Shown: positions 8,706 through 17,030, numbered from the stretch's first letter. The stretch is DNA of 42,367 nucleotides from Arenibacter amylolyticus (GCF_002150785.1 NZ_MTAZ01000003.1:1-42367); one strand, 5' to 3'. The notes: a model not told the origin generated them from the sequence alone. A program made the numbers and translations.

Positions 8706-10067
8706 CTAAATAGTCATGGAAAACAGTCTGGTCTGGGGAGCTTTCCTATGCAACAAAAGATCAAAGGCCATGCAAATATTCCTGACAAAGGGTCGGCCTT
8801 TCTCCGTCACCAACATCCCGTCACTCTCTATTTTTAAAAGTCCGTCCCTCTCCATTTCATTCAATCTTTCCCGTACCTCTGCCAGCTCTGGGAACACCAT
8901 ATCCGGGGTATCCGTAGGAGTCTTTAGCCTACACATTAAATTTAGGATGTGTTGGCGAATTACCTTGTCTTCCTCTGTTAAAATATGTCCCTTAAAAATA
9001 GGGATGATATTGTTGTGCACAAGGTGTTCGTATTCTTCCAAACTCTTTACATTTTGAGCAAAACTCCCCCAACTATCACTAATACTAGACACTCCCAAGC
9101 CAATCATTACTTGGGTTTTTGAGGCCGTGTATCCCATAAAGTTTCTGTGAAGGTCTCCATTTTCCATAGCCTTGTATAAGTTATCGCTAGGTAAAGCGAA
9201 GTGATCCATTCCTATTTCGGTATAACCTACTTCTGCCAATAGGGCCTTTCCTTTTTCATATTGTCTCCGTTTTTCCTCTGGGGTGGGTAAATCTGCATCC
9301 TGGAATCCCCTTTGTCCGTTCCCTTTTATCCAAGGCACATGGGCATAGCTATAAAATGCCAATCGGTCTGGCATTAATTCCTTGGTACACATAATAGTTT
9401 CTTCTACGTGGGCCACTGTCTGAAAAGGCAAGCCAAAGATGATATCGTGACTTATTGAGGTATATCCAATTTCCCTAGCCCAATCCGTAACATTTTTCAC
9501 ATTTATAAATGGCTGAATACGATGAATGGCTAGCTGCACCTTCATATTATAGTCTTGCACCCCATAGCTCACGCGCCTAAATCCTACATCGTAAAGAGCT
9601 TGCAAATGTTCCTTTGTAGTGTTATTAGGGTGCCCCTCAAAACTGAATTCGTACACTTCTGCTTTTTTAGCCGTCTTAAAAAGCCCATTAATCAATTGGG
9701 TTAAATTATCAGGTGAAAAAAAGGTGGGGGTTCCCCCTCCTAGATGGAGTTCTTTAATAATAGGTTTCTCGGGTAGTAAATCACAGTAAAGCTCCCATTC
9801 CCTTAATACATTGCTGATATATGGGTTTTCTACTTCATGGCGTTTTGTAATTCGTTTGTGACATCCACAAAATGTACATAGGCTTTCACAAAATGGAAGG
9901 TGGATATAAAGACTAATTCCTTCGGAAGTATTGCTCGCAACAAAACTATCTACTAGGGTAGATTTCCATTGTGCACCAGAAAAGGTTTCCATATCCCAAT
10001 ACGGAACAGTTGGATAACTAGTATAACGGGGTCCAGGAATATTATATTTTTGAATTAAAGGGTTCAT
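8706..10067 (-). CDS. hemN: Oxygen-independent coproporphyrinogen III oxidase
   Basis: Radical SAM enzyme that decarboxylates coproporphyrinogen III to protoporphyrinogen IX without oxygen (haem biosynthesis). The 4Fe-4S motif is C60-x3-C64-x2-C67-G-C69, the HemN-specific CxxxCxxCxC form. Also seen are YIHLPFC, LHLGGGTPTF, FEGHPNNTT, VSYGVQDYN, DIIFGLPFQT and IGMDHFALPSD. At 453 residues it matches true HemN (about 457 in E. coli) rather than the shorter HemW. The promoter region has a perfect -7 element and an FNR-like palindrome (see 10093 and 10123), consistent with induction when oxygen is low. Confidence 0.96.
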   Translation of the reverse strand: MNPLIQKYNIPGPRYTSYPTVPYWDMETFSGAQWKSTLVDSFVASNTSEGISLYIHLPFCESLCTFCGCHKRITKRHEVENPYISNVLREWELYCDLLPEKPIIKELHLGGGTPTFFSPDNLTQLINGLFKTAKKAEVYEFSFEGHPNNTTKEHLQALYDVGFRRVSYGVQDYNMKVQLAIHRIQPFINVKNVTDWAREIGYTSISHDIIFGLPFQTVAHVEETIMCTKELMPDRLAFYSYAHVPWIKGNGQRGFQDADLPTPEEKRRQYEKGKALLAEVGYTEIGMDHFALPSDNLYKAMENGDLHRNFMGYTASKTQVMIGLGVSSISDSWGSFAQNVKSLEEYEHLVHNNIIPIFKGHILTEEDKVIRQHILNLMCRLKTPTDTPDMVFPELAEVRERLNEMERDGLLKIESDGMLVTEKGRPFVRNICMAFDLLLHRKAPQTRLFSMTI

Positions 10068-10092
10068 AAAGTTATTGTTGTGAATGATTGGG

Positions 10093-10100
10093 CAAAGTTA
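10093..10100 (-). promoter_or_regulatory. -7 promoter element of hemN
   Basis: On the minus strand the sequence reads TAACTTTG, an exact match to the Bacteroidota -7 consensus TAnnTTTG, 25 bp before the hemN start codon. Transcription would begin near 10088. No clear -33 TTTG is seen; that region is taken by the FNR-like palindrome. Confidence 0.6.
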
Positions 10101-10122
10101 AGTGCGCCTCCCCACTTAAAAC

Positions 10123-10136
10123 ATGACGCTTATCAG
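10123..10136 (-). promoter_or_regulatory. Candidate CRP/FNR-family site upstream of hemN
   Basis: ATGACGCTTATCAG; on the coding strand CTGAT-AAGC-GTCAT, compared with the FNR consensus TTGAT-N4-ATCAA (7 of 10 arm bases match). Its centre lies about 41 bp before the start site predicted from the -7 element, the classical class-II activator position. Spacing and target gene make it credible; binding itself is inference. Confidence 0.45.
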
Positions 10137-10280
10137 GTAATGCACCGCCCAACCCATCAATAAGAAAGGAGTTTCCCTTATACTTTAAGGAATATATTAG
10201 CCCCAATCGTTATAAAAATGGATTTTTACCCCATTTTTCTTAAATACATAAATCTACTCCGTCATTAATTTTATAATCCA

Positions 10281-10288
10281 TATTTTTG
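10281..10288 (+). promoter_or_regulatory. -7 promoter element of the nucleotidyltransferase/kinase operon
   Basis: TATTTTTG exactly matches TAnnTTTG and lies 21 bp before the ATG at 10310, so the leader would be very short. No good -33 element is visible. Confidence 0.5.
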
Positions 10289-10309
10289 CAATCCTAAAAA
10301 CAGCAAATT

Positions 10310-11200
10310 ATGACATTACTTTTGATGGCCGCGGGAAGTGGCAGCCGATATGGAAAACTTAAGCAATTTGATACCTTGGGTCCTAAGGATGAATTCTTAA
10401 TGGAGTTCAGTCTATACGACGCCATAAAAAATGGTTTTGAGCATGTTGTTGCCATTACAAAAAAAGAGAATGTAGAAGATCTTAAGGAGCATCTTTCCCA
10501 AAGGTTACCAAAGAACATAAAGCTAGATGTACTTGCACAGGAAATAGACGATTTACCAGAGGGAGTAACCTATACCGGTGACCGTGTAAAACCTTGGGGT
10601 ACGGCACATGCCGTTTGGACCGCAAGAAATGTGATTGACGGCCCATTCGCCATTATAAATGCCGATGATTATTACGGGAAAAACGCCTATAAAAGTGCTT
10701 CCGATTTTATAAGATCCAATAATAATGAGTCTACCTACGGATTGGTTGCTTATACGCTAAAAAATACGTTGTCCGAGCACGGTTCCGTATCTAGGGGCGT
10801 GTGTAAATCTGAAAACAACAAATTAACCTCTATCCATGAACACATCCAGATTGAGAAAAACGGAGATGTTATTAAAGATTTGGATACTGGAACCGAATTT
10901 AACGGTGAGGAATTGGTGAGCATGAACTTCTGGGTATGTCAGCCTTCCATATTCCCCTTTATCACAGGTTATTTAACAGATTTCATCAATAATAACGACA
11001 ACATTGCGAAGGGCGAAATATACCTTCCATTTGCCATTAAGGAAATGATAGATCAGGAGCTGATAGATGTAGATGTCCTTGCTTCGGACAGTCAGTGGTT
11101 TGGAGTAACCTATGCCAGTGATAAAGAGACTGCGGTTACAGAATTACAGAAAATGACGGACAATAACGAATATCCATCTCCAGTGTGGGATACCCTATAG
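10310..11200 (+). CDS. Sugar-1-phosphate nucleotidyltransferase-like protein
   Basis: 296-residue NTP-transferase fold. The nucleotide-binding loop LLLMAAGSGSRYGKLKQFDTLGP is at the very N-terminus and the metal-binding NADDYYG near residue 118; WGTAHAVWTAR is the usual substrate-side signature. Expected reaction: sugar-1-phosphate plus NTP to NDP-sugar, in the cytosol. The 12-bp spacing to the NahK-like kinase implies one operon in which the kinase makes the sugar-1-phosphate used here. This resembles the logic of AmgK-MurU in cell-wall sugar salvage, but the protein is longer than MurU and sugar and nucleotide specificity cannot be read from the sequence. Confidence 0.82.
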   Translation: MTLLLMAAGSGSRYGKLKQFDTLGPKDEFLMEFSLYDAIKNGFEHVVAITKKENVEDLKEHLSQRLPKNIKLDVLAQEIDDLPEGVTYTGDRVKPWGTAHAVWTARNVIDGPFAIINADDYYGKNAYKSASDFIRSNNNESTYGLVAYTLKNTLSEHGSVSRGVCKSENNKLTSIHEHIQIEKNGDVIKDLDTGTEFNGEELVSMNFWVCQPSIFPFITGYLTDFINNNDNIAKGEIYLPFAIKEMIDQELIDVDVLASDSQWFGVTYASDKETAVTELQKMTDNNEYPSPVWDTL

Positions 11201-11212
11201 AATTACCCATTG

Positions 11213-12292
11213 ATGATTGAAGAAAAAACCGGCATGCTCAATAAGGTATTGGGCAATTTTAAGATAGATCAAAAGACCTATCAGTTCCAAGAAATAACCC
11301 AGGGGTATATCAATGACACCTATCTGGTACTGGACCAGAGCGGGCCGTTGTATATTTTACAGCGAGTAAACCGCAATGTCTTTAAGGATATTAAGGGGCT
11401 AATGGGAAATATTTCCAATGCCTTTAATTACCTTATAGATCAGGATTATACCCCTATTGCGTTATTAAGAACCCAGGAGGATGCTCCCTATTTTGAAGAG
11501 GAGGAAAAGGGGTATTGGAGGTTGATGACCTATATCAACAATACCGTTGCCTATGATAATGCTACCAACATCCATATAGCCCATGAGGCTGGAAGGGTGG
11601 TTGGAAAATTTCATCAACTTTTGGCGAAGGCCTCTTTGGACGACTATGTGGATACCATTCCACAATTCCACGATCTTGCTTTAAGGGAGCAGCAGTTTAA
11701 TGATGCCATAAAATCTGCTGAGGCAGAAAAGTTGGAGGTTTCCAAAGCTTCCATCGAATTTGCCAAAGCCACCTTGGAAAAATTAAAAGTGATTAACAAC
11801 TCCAAGCTCCCCCTACGTATCTGTCATAACGATACAAAATTGAATAATATTCTCTTCTCCAAGGAAAGTCAGAAGGCCTTATGCCTCATCGATTTGGATA
11901 CTTTGATGAAAGGATATTTTTACTACGATTTTGGGGATGCCATAAGAACCGTTGCCAATACGGCCATTGAAGATGAGCAAGACCATAGTAAAATCACCTT
12001 TAAGCGCGACTTATTTGAGGCGTTTATAGATGGGCTAGAGGCCAACGGTCCCTTTTTACAAAAGGAGGAACTAGATACTTTGGCATGGGGAGCTGTTTTT
12101 ATGCCCTTTATCCATGGTCTTAGGGCACTGACGGATTACCTGAACAACAACATATATTACAAGGTATCTTATGAAAATCAGAACCTAGACCGTTGCCTAA
12201 GTTTGTTCCATTTTACCAATAAAGCCCTACAGGAGATAGATTTTATGCAAGAGGTGATTAAGCAAAAGCTAACCCCCTTAACCAACAGCTAA
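11213..12292 (+). CDS. NahK-like anomeric sugar kinase (APH-fold phosphotransferase)
   Basis: Aminoglycoside-phosphotransferase-fold kinase of 359 residues, the length of Bifidobacterium N-acetylhexosamine 1-kinase. The catalytic loop is ICHNDTKLNNILF and the metal-binding loop LIDLDTLMKGYFYYDFGDAIR; ILQRVNRNVFKD near the N-terminus carries the ATP-site region. The ATG at 11213 is preferred to the TTG immediately before it. It should phosphorylate a sugar (perhaps an N-acetylhexosamine) at C1 in the cytosol, feeding the preceding nucleotidyltransferase. It ends 15 bp from the convergent LacI gene with no obvious terminator. Confidence 0.8.
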   Translation: MIEEKTGMLNKVLGNFKIDQKTYQFQEITQGYINDTYLVLDQSGPLYILQRVNRNVFKDIKGLMGNISNAFNYLIDQDYTPIALLRTQEDAPYFEEEEKGYWRLMTYINNTVAYDNATNIHIAHEAGRVVGKFHQLLAKASLDDYVDTIPQFHDLALREQQFNDAIKSAEAEKLEVSKASIEFAKATLEKLKVINNSKLPLRICHNDTKLNNILFSKESQKALCLIDLDTLMKGYFYYDFGDAIRTVANTAIEDEQDHSKITFKRDLFEAFIDGLEANGPFLQKEELDTLAWGAVFMPFIHGLRALTDYLNNNIYYKVSYENQNLDRCLSLFHFTNKALQEIDFMQEVIKQKLTPLTNS

Positions 12293-12307
12293 TAGCTCCA
12301 TAGTAGA

Positions 12308-13324
12308 TTACATTTTTTGGGTAGAGTCCCGCACTACCAAACTTGTTTTAATAGTTTGTGTAGCGAATTCCTTTGTGGTATTTTCTTCCATCCGTTCTAT
12401 CAAGATATTTGCCGCTGTTTCGCCGAGGAATGTTCCATGTTGGCTAACAGCGGTTAAGGACGGGGTTACATACTGCGATAATTTCCCATTGGTAAAACCA
12501 ATTATAGAAATATCCTGCGGAACTTTATACCCCCTACTCTTTACAATTCTTAAAACTTCTACCGCGGTAATTTCGTCTAACGCCATGATTCCGTCTATTT
12601 TTTGGTGACTTAACAAAAGGGACATCATCAATTCTAGATCGGTATTTTTAGAGAGGCGTACTACCAACTGATCATTATAGGGGATGCTAGCCTCCTCCAG
12701 TGCCTTTTTATAACCCGAGACCCGCAGTTTCCCTACGCTAGAATGATCGATAGCGGTTACTACGGCAATGCTGGCACAGCCCGTATCTAGCAAATACTTG
12801 GTGGTTCTAAATCCTGCTTCATAATCATCTACCACCACCTTATCACATTCAATTTCATGGGAGACCCTATCGAACATTACCATGGGAATTTGCTGCTCTA
12901 ACAAATTGTGAATATGGTCTAACTTATTGTTAAACTGCGTTTCCTCTGCCATGGAGATGATGATACCATCTACCGTACCACCCCCTAAAAACCCGAGTGT
13001 TTTCACCTCCTTTTCATAAGACTCGTCACTAATACAACTCAACAGATTATACCCCCTATCATTGGCTACTTTTTCGATTCCAGAAAAAACCTGGGTAAAA
13101 AAGTAATTGAGGATATTAGGCACTACCACACCTATGGTTTTTGTCTTCTTCTGACGTAGGTTTAAAGCCAATTTATTGGGCCGATAGTTATTTTCTTTGG
13201 CATACTGCTGAATCTTACTCTTTAGTTCCGCGCTAATTTCATGGTTATCATTAATTGCTTTGGATACGGTTGATACGGAAACATTAAAAGCTTGGGCTAT
13301 CTTTTTTAAGGTCATTTTTTTCAT
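12308..13324 (-). CDS. LacI-family transcriptional regulator, probably of xylose genes
   Basis: 338 residues: N-terminal LacI helix-turn-helix (LKKIAQAFNVSVSTVSKAINDNHEIS, hinge YRPNKLALNLRQKKTKTIGVVVPNI) followed by a periplasmic-binding-protein-like sensor (GIEKVANDRGYNLL, DGIIISMAEE, MVMFDRV, DGIMALDE, ISIIGFTNG, PSLTAVSQ). On the same strand as xylB and xylA, from which it is separated by the DUF559 repeat region, so regulation of xylose use is the simplest reading. An inverted repeat at 13356-13374 lies just upstream of its start. Confidence 0.93.
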   Translation of the reverse strand: MKKMTLKKIAQAFNVSVSTVSKAINDNHEISAELKSKIQQYAKENNYRPNKLALNLRQKKTKTIGVVVPNILNYFFTQVFSGIEKVANDRGYNLLSCISDESYEKEVKTLGFLGGGTVDGIIISMAEETQFNNKLDHIHNLLEQQIPMVMFDRVSHEIECDKVVVDDYEAGFRTTKYLLDTGCASIAVVTAIDHSSVGKLRVSGYKKALEEASIPYNDQLVVRLSKNTDLELMMSLLLSHQKIDGIMALDEITAVEVLRIVKSRGYKVPQDISIIGFTNGKLSQYVTPSLTAVSQHGTFLGETAANILIERMEENTTKEFATQTIKTSLVVRDSTQKM

Positions 13325-13355
13325 GGACTACAAGATAGCCCTAATAAAAGTTAAC

Positions 13356-13374
13356 AGTAATGGAGGTAATTACT
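13356..13374. promoter_or_regulatory. Inverted repeat upstream of the LacI gene
   Basis: Perfect 6-bp arms AGTAAT and ATTACT separated by seven bases, 32-50 bp before the regulator's start codon. Possible autoregulatory site, but it lacks the central CG usual in LacI operators. Confidence 0.25.
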
Positions 13375-13396
13375 ATAAATTAAAGTTTCAGTCACA

Positions 13397-13455
13397 AATC
13401 CCTCCGTCTTCACTAAAGCGAAGCCACCTCCATTTTCTAGGGGGAAGGTGCTTTT
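13397..13455 (-). repeat. Folded repeat copy A1
   Basis: Reading on the minus strand from AAAAGC: a first hairpin with CACCTTCC and GGAGGTG arms, then GGCTTCG..GAAG forming a second small hairpin, then ACGGAGGGATT. It is a near-copy of A2 (13962-14019), sharing CCCTCCGTCTTC and GAAGCCACCTCC, and is inverted relative to B1. It overlaps the DUF559 stop codon. Confidence 0.8.
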
Positions 13456-13834
13456 ATTTATTGATTGCTTTTTCCTTAAAATTCATTCTAATTTCTTTTA
13501 ATACCGATTCTAAGTTATCAAAAACCATCTTATTCTCGAATCGAATGACTGTGAAACCTAATCCACTTAAGTAAGCAGTTCGTCTTTCATCGTATTCCCA
13601 TGCTGTAGAATTCTGATGTACTTCTCCGTCAAGCTCTATTATCAATTTATCCGATGCCAAATAAAAATCCACAATATAATTTCCAATACTATGCTGCTTT
13701 ACAAAATTCTTTCCATCAAGTTTTTTTGCCCTTAGATACTTCCATAAAAATGCTTCCGCAGGCGTTAAGTTCATTCTTAAATCCTTTCTAGATTTTATTA
13801 ACTCTTTTCTATTATGGATAACAATCTTCTTCAT
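13454..13834 (-). CDS. DUF559 endonuclease-like protein
   Basis: 126-residue DUF559 (PF04480) protein, a family with a Vsr-like PD-(D/E)xK nuclease fold. The N-terminal LIKSRKDLRMNLTPAEAFLW is the family's typical start, and the core NYIVDFYLASDKLIIELDG supplies Asp56, Glu67, Asp69 and His73, the expected metal-site residues; the C-terminal half has YLSGLGFTVIRFEN. So the nuclease site appears intact. Its biological role is unknown. It is alone between inverted folded repeats and has no methyltransferase or restriction partner, which argues against a simple restriction system. Confidence 0.88.
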   Translation of the reverse strand: MKKIVIHNRKELIKSRKDLRMNLTPAEAFLWKYLRAKKLDGKNFVKQHSIGNYIVDFYLASDKLIIELDGEVHQNSTAWEYDERRTAYLSGLGFTVIRFENKMVFDNLESVLKEIRMNFKEKAINK

Positions 13835-13847
13835 GGTTAATCACTTT

Positions 13848-13903
13848 AAAAGCTCCCCTCTTTTTAAAAGAGGGGTGTCCAACGCGTTGGACGGGGAGAT
13901 TAG
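13848..13903 (+). repeat. Folded repeat copy B1
   Basis: AAAAGCTCCCC start, a perfect 21-bp palindrome (13855-13875, CCCCTC..GAGGGG arms), then a perfect 16-bp palindrome GTCCAACGCGTTGGAC (13877-13892), then GGGGAGATTAG. CTCCCC can pair either with the inner GGGG or with the terminal GGGGAG, giving alternative folds. Same architecture as A1 and A2 read in the other direction. Confidence 0.85.
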
Positions 13904-13961
13904 ACTCGCCAATGTTTGAACTTAAAAAAATATTGGATCATCCGTAACAGTCTGCACCACC

Positions 13962-14019
13962 AATCCCTCCGTCTTCGCTATCACGAAGCCACCTCCTTTT
14001 AACCAAAGGGAGGAGCTTT
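13962..14019 (-). repeat. Folded repeat copy A2
   Basis: On the minus strand AAAGCTCCTCCCTTT, loop, AAAAGGAGG, then hairpin CTTCG-tgatag-CGAAG, then ACGGAGGGATT. Near-identical to A1 in both ends and hairpins; aligned with B1 it shares AAAGCTCC at one end and ACGGxGxGAT at the other. Confidence 0.8.
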
Positions 14020-14100
14020 AAACTATTTTACCCCATTTCTTAACTCCCGTTCGATTGTCAAACCTTTACGTATTTAGATCCCATTTCTTCCTAGTTATTT

Positions 14101-14150
14101 TTCCACTCTATTCTAAAGAGGTGTATTCAATGCAATAGACGGGGAGATGA
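14101..14150 (+). repeat. Folded repeat copy B2 (diverged)
   Basis: CTCTATTCTAAAGAG forms the first hairpin; GTGTATTCAATGCAATAGAC replaces the second palindrome with weaker TATT/AATA arms; the end GACGGGGAGAT is identical to B1. The AAAGCT end is not recognisable. Confidence 0.6.
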
Positions 14151-14212
14151 AGCAAGAACTGGTTTAATTTTCAATAAACCCTAGAACATCTCTTGTACCC
14201 TAGACCAAAACC

Positions 14213-15538
14213 CTAAATATACTGATTGATGATATTTTCATACAGCTCTTGTTTTCCACTGATCAAGGGCAATTCGCCGTTCTCCTTTGCCAATTCATAC
14301 AAATCCGCTAGGGTGAGTTTTCCATTTTCAAATTCCCTTCCTTTTCCTGCGTCAAAGGAGCTATATCGTTCTTGGCGCATTTTTTCATAAGCGGAGGAGG
14401 ACAAAATTTTATCGGCTGTTAATAAGGCCCGTGCAAAGGTGTCTGCTCCTCCTATGTGAGCGTGAAAAACATCATCCAGATCCGTGGAATTTCTTCTAAT
14501 CTTAGCATCAAAATTTACACCTCCACCCTGTAGTCCTCCAGCTTTTAGGAATACCAACATGGCCTCGGTGGTTTCTTGGATATTATTGGGAAATTGATCC
14601 GTGTCCCATCCATTTTGATAATCCCCCCTATTGGCATCTATACTTCCCAACATGCCCGCTTTGGCAGCAACTGCCAACTCGTGCTGAAAGGTATGTTGGG
14701 CTAGGGTAGCGTGATTTACTTCCACATTAATTTTAAAATCTTTCTCTAGACCATACTCCCTTAAAAATCCGATGGCAGTTGCCGCATCAAAATCGTATTG
14801 GTGTTTGGTGGGTTCCATGGGTTTGGGCTCAATAAAAAAGCTGCCTTTAAATCCTTGGGAACGGGCATAATCCCTAGCCATCGTTAAAAACTGGGCCATA
14901 TGATCCAATTCCCTCCCCATATCCGTATTTAACAGGGACATATATCCTTCCCTTCCTCCCCAAAAAACGTAATTTTCCCCATCTAGGGCGATGGTGGCAT
15001 CCAAGGCTAATTTTATCTGTCCGCCTGCCCTAGCCACCACTCTAAAGTCTGGATTGGTGGCAGCCCCGTTCATATACCTAGGATGAGAAAAGCAATTGGC
15101 CGTTCCCCACAATAACTTAATACCCGAAGCGGCTTTCTTTTCCTTTATATATTCGGTAATAATATTTAATCGTTTTTCTGACTCTGCAAAGGTGTTTCCT
15201 TCTTGAATCAGGTCAAAATCGTGAAAACAGAAATAATCGAACCCCATTTTGCTAATAAACTCAAATGCGGCATCGGCTTTGTCCTTAGCAGCCTGTATGG
15301 GGTCTGAAGCCTGATCCCACTCAAAACGTTGTGTACCCGGTCCAAATGGGTCGCTCCCTTGTCCGCAGAAGGTGTGCCAATAAGCAATGGCAAATTTAAA
15401 GTGTTCTCGCATGGTTTTCCCAGCAACCACTTGTTCTGGGTTATAATATTTAAAAGCCAAGGGATTGTCTGACTCCCTGCCTTCAAATTTAATCTCTCCA
15501 ATACCCTTAAAATATTCCTTGTTTCCTAGTAGTGCCAT
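14213..15538 (-). CDS. xylA: Xylose isomerase
   Basis: 441-residue class II xylose isomerase, converting D-xylose to D-xylulose in the cytosol with two divalent metals. Seen: [31 protein letters not shown] with the active-site histidine, [21 protein letters not shown], the metal-site stretch [58 protein letters not shown] and [15 protein letters not shown]. Length is normal. It begins 4 bp after the xylB stop, so xylB-xylA is one transcription unit. Downstream lie the folded repeats and then the likely LacI regulator. Confidence 0.98.
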   Translation of the reverse strand: MALLGNKEYFKGIGEIKFEGRESDNPLAFKYYNPEQVVAGKTMREHFKFAIAYWHTFCGQGSDPFGPGTQRFEWDQASDPIQAAKDKADAAFEFISKMGFDYFCFHDFDLIQEGNTFAESEKRLNIITEYIKEKKAASGIKLLWGTANCFSHPRYMNGAATNPDFRVVARAGGQIKLALDATIALDGENYVFWGGREGYMSLLNTDMGRELDHMAQFLTMARDYARSQGFKGSFFIEPKPMEPTKHQYDFDAATAIGFLREYGLEKDFKINVEVNHATLAQHTFQHELAVAAKAGMLGSIDANRGDYQNGWDTDQFPNNIQETTEAMLVFLKAGGLQGGGVNFDAKIRRNSTDLDDVFHAHIGGADTFARALLTADKILSSSAYEKMRQERYSSFDAGKGREFENGKLTLADLYELAKENGELPLISGKQELYENIINQYI

Positions 15539-15542
15539 TTTC

Positions 15543-17030
15543 TTATTTATTGCTGTTCATAATTAATTCTAGTTCCTTTTTCCAAGCCTCATAGGCCTTG
15601 AGGTATTTCCCGTTATCCTCACATGGTTTAAATGTATGAAGGTGGTCATTATGGGTGATATAGGTACTAAACTTCTCAAATCCGCCTTCATATATACCTG
15701 CAGCACGCGCCGCGCCTATAGCCCCTGTGGTATCATAAATCTCGATTTCCTGATTAACCAAGCAGGCGAGGGTATTGGAGAATATTTCCGACCTAAATAG
15801 GTTATCGTTTCCGGCGCGCATGCTTTCAATATCAATTCCATCCTGTTTTAATATTTCCATCCCGTACGCAAAGGAAAATGCAATCCCCTCCAAAGCAGCT
15901 CTACATAAATGTCCTTTGTGGTGATTGTTTAGGTTTACATTTAATAAACGAGCACCTATATCCCTATTATTCAGCATTCTTTCTGCCCCATTTCCAAAAG
16001 GAATTAAACAAACGCCATCAGAGCCTACGGGAATTTCTTTAGCCAAGGCATTCATCTCGTCATAGGAGTCGACCTCCAAATTTTTTAACAACCACCGATA
16101 CTGAATACCTGCGCCATTAATATTCAACAGTTTACCAATATGTGGGTTTTTCTTGGTATAATTAACATGCGCAAAATTATTCACCCGTGTACTTTCCTTT
16201 CCCGAAAGCGTATCGGTAACAGCATATACCACTCCTGAGGTTCCACCAGTTGCTGCCACTTCCCCAGGCTTAAATACGTTTAATGACAGGGCATTGTTAG
16301 GCTGGTCCCCTGCCCTATATAAGATTGGTGTACCCTGTGCCAATCCGCTTTCCTTGGCGCCCTGCGCATCTACTTTAGATTGAAGCCCAAAGGTATCTAC
16401 GATGTCTGGGATTAGGGAGTTAGAAATTCCGTAGTGATCCAGTACTAAATGAGCCACCGAATCTTCCTTAAAGTCCCATAGAATTCCCTCGGAAAGACCC
16501 GAGATAGTAGTATTCATCACGCTAGAGAAGCAATAAGCAATATAGTCTCCTGGCAACATAAGTTTATGGGCCTTTTGGTATGTTTCTGCTTCGTTCTCCT
16601 TTACCCATTTTAGTTTTGAGGCGGTAAAATTTGCTGGAGAGTTAAGTAGGTGTTTCTTACACTTCTCCTCTCCTATGGAGGCATAGGCGTTTCTACCGAT
16701 TTCCACTGCCCGGCTATCACACCAAATAATGGCGTTGCGAACCGGATTCCCCTCTTTATCCAATAAGACTAAGCCATGCATTTGATAGGCAATCCCTATC
16801 CCCTTAATTTGATTTTGGGAAACCTTATATTTCTCTTTGATATTCTTTATTCCCTTACAGACATACCGCCACCAATCCCTTGGGTCCTGTTCTGCCCATC
16901 CATTTTTTAGGGCAATCATTTCCATTTCAGATGCTGGCTCCTGTACCACGCCTACCAATCTGCCATTGGCAATTCCAACTAAAGCAACTTTAATGGAAGA
17001 ACTTCCTATATCCAATCCCAAATAATACAT
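15543..17030 (-). CDS. xylB: Xylulokinase
   Basis: 495-residue FGGY-family kinase, phosphorylating D-xylulose to xylulose-5-phosphate. The N-terminal phosphate loop is [74 protein letters not shown] and the C-terminal [10 protein letters not shown] are xylulokinase features. First gene of the xylBA pair. Its 5' region (17031-17280) has a TAnnTTTG element at 17089-17096 and a LacI-like operator at 17241-17254. Confidence 0.96.
   Translation of the reverse strand: MYYLGLDIGSSSIKVALVGIANGRLVGVVQEPASEMEMIALKNGWAEQDPRDWWRYVCKGIKNIKEKYKVSQNQIKGIGIAYQMHGLVLLDKEGNPVRNAIIWCDSRAVEIGRNAYASIGEEKCKKHLLNSPANFTASKLKWVKENEAETYQKAHKLMLPGDYIAYCFSSVMNTTISGLSEGILWDFKEDSVAHLVLDHYGISNSLIPDIVDTFGLQSKVDAQGAKESGLAQGTPILYRAGDQPNNALSLNVFKPGEVAATGGTSGVVYAVTDTLSGKESTRVNNFAHVNYTKKNPHIGKLLNINGAGIQYRWLLKNLEVDSYDEMNALAKEIPVGSDGVCLIPFGNGAERMLNNRDIGARLLNVNLNNHHKGHLCRAALEGIAFSFAYGMEILKQDGIDIESMRAGNDNLFRSEIFSNTLACLVNQEIEIYDTTGAIGAARAAGIYEGGFEKFSTYITHNDHLHTFKPCEDNGKYLKAYEAWKKELELIMNSNK

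Larger units (their letters stand above)
13397..13903 (-). mobile_element. Candidate DUF559 element bounded by inverted folded repeats
   Basis: A minus-strand DUF559 nuclease gene (13454-13834) is enclosed by two copies of one folded repeat family in opposite orientation: A1 (13397-13455) and B1 (13848-13903). Their AAAGCT ends face the gene and their ACGGxGxGAT ends face outward. The left copy overlaps the gene's stop codon and the right copy lies 14 bp before its start, so gene and repeats form one compact 0.5-kb unit. It separates xylBA from their likely regulator. No target-site duplication is obvious. Compare REP sequences with RAYT genes; that analogy is inference. Confidence 0.5.
13962..14150. 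mobile_element. Candidate gene-less repeat pair (A2-B2)
   Basis: A2 and B2 lie in the same head-to-head arrangement as A1 and B1 but enclose only about 80 bp of non-coding sequence. It looks like a non-autonomous or decayed relative of the gene-carrying unit 60 bp away, comparable to a MITE or REPIN. B2 has diverged more than the others. Confidence 0.4.

Noticed and set aside
13454-13834. Restriction-modification system based on the DUF559 nuclease
   Set aside because: No methyltransferase or specificity gene lies nearby; neighbours are xylose genes and a LacI regulator.
13397-14150. CRISPR-like or integron attC-like array
   Set aside because: Repeats are few, folded, in alternating orientation and irregularly spaced, with no integrase or cas gene; the inverted pairs explain them better.
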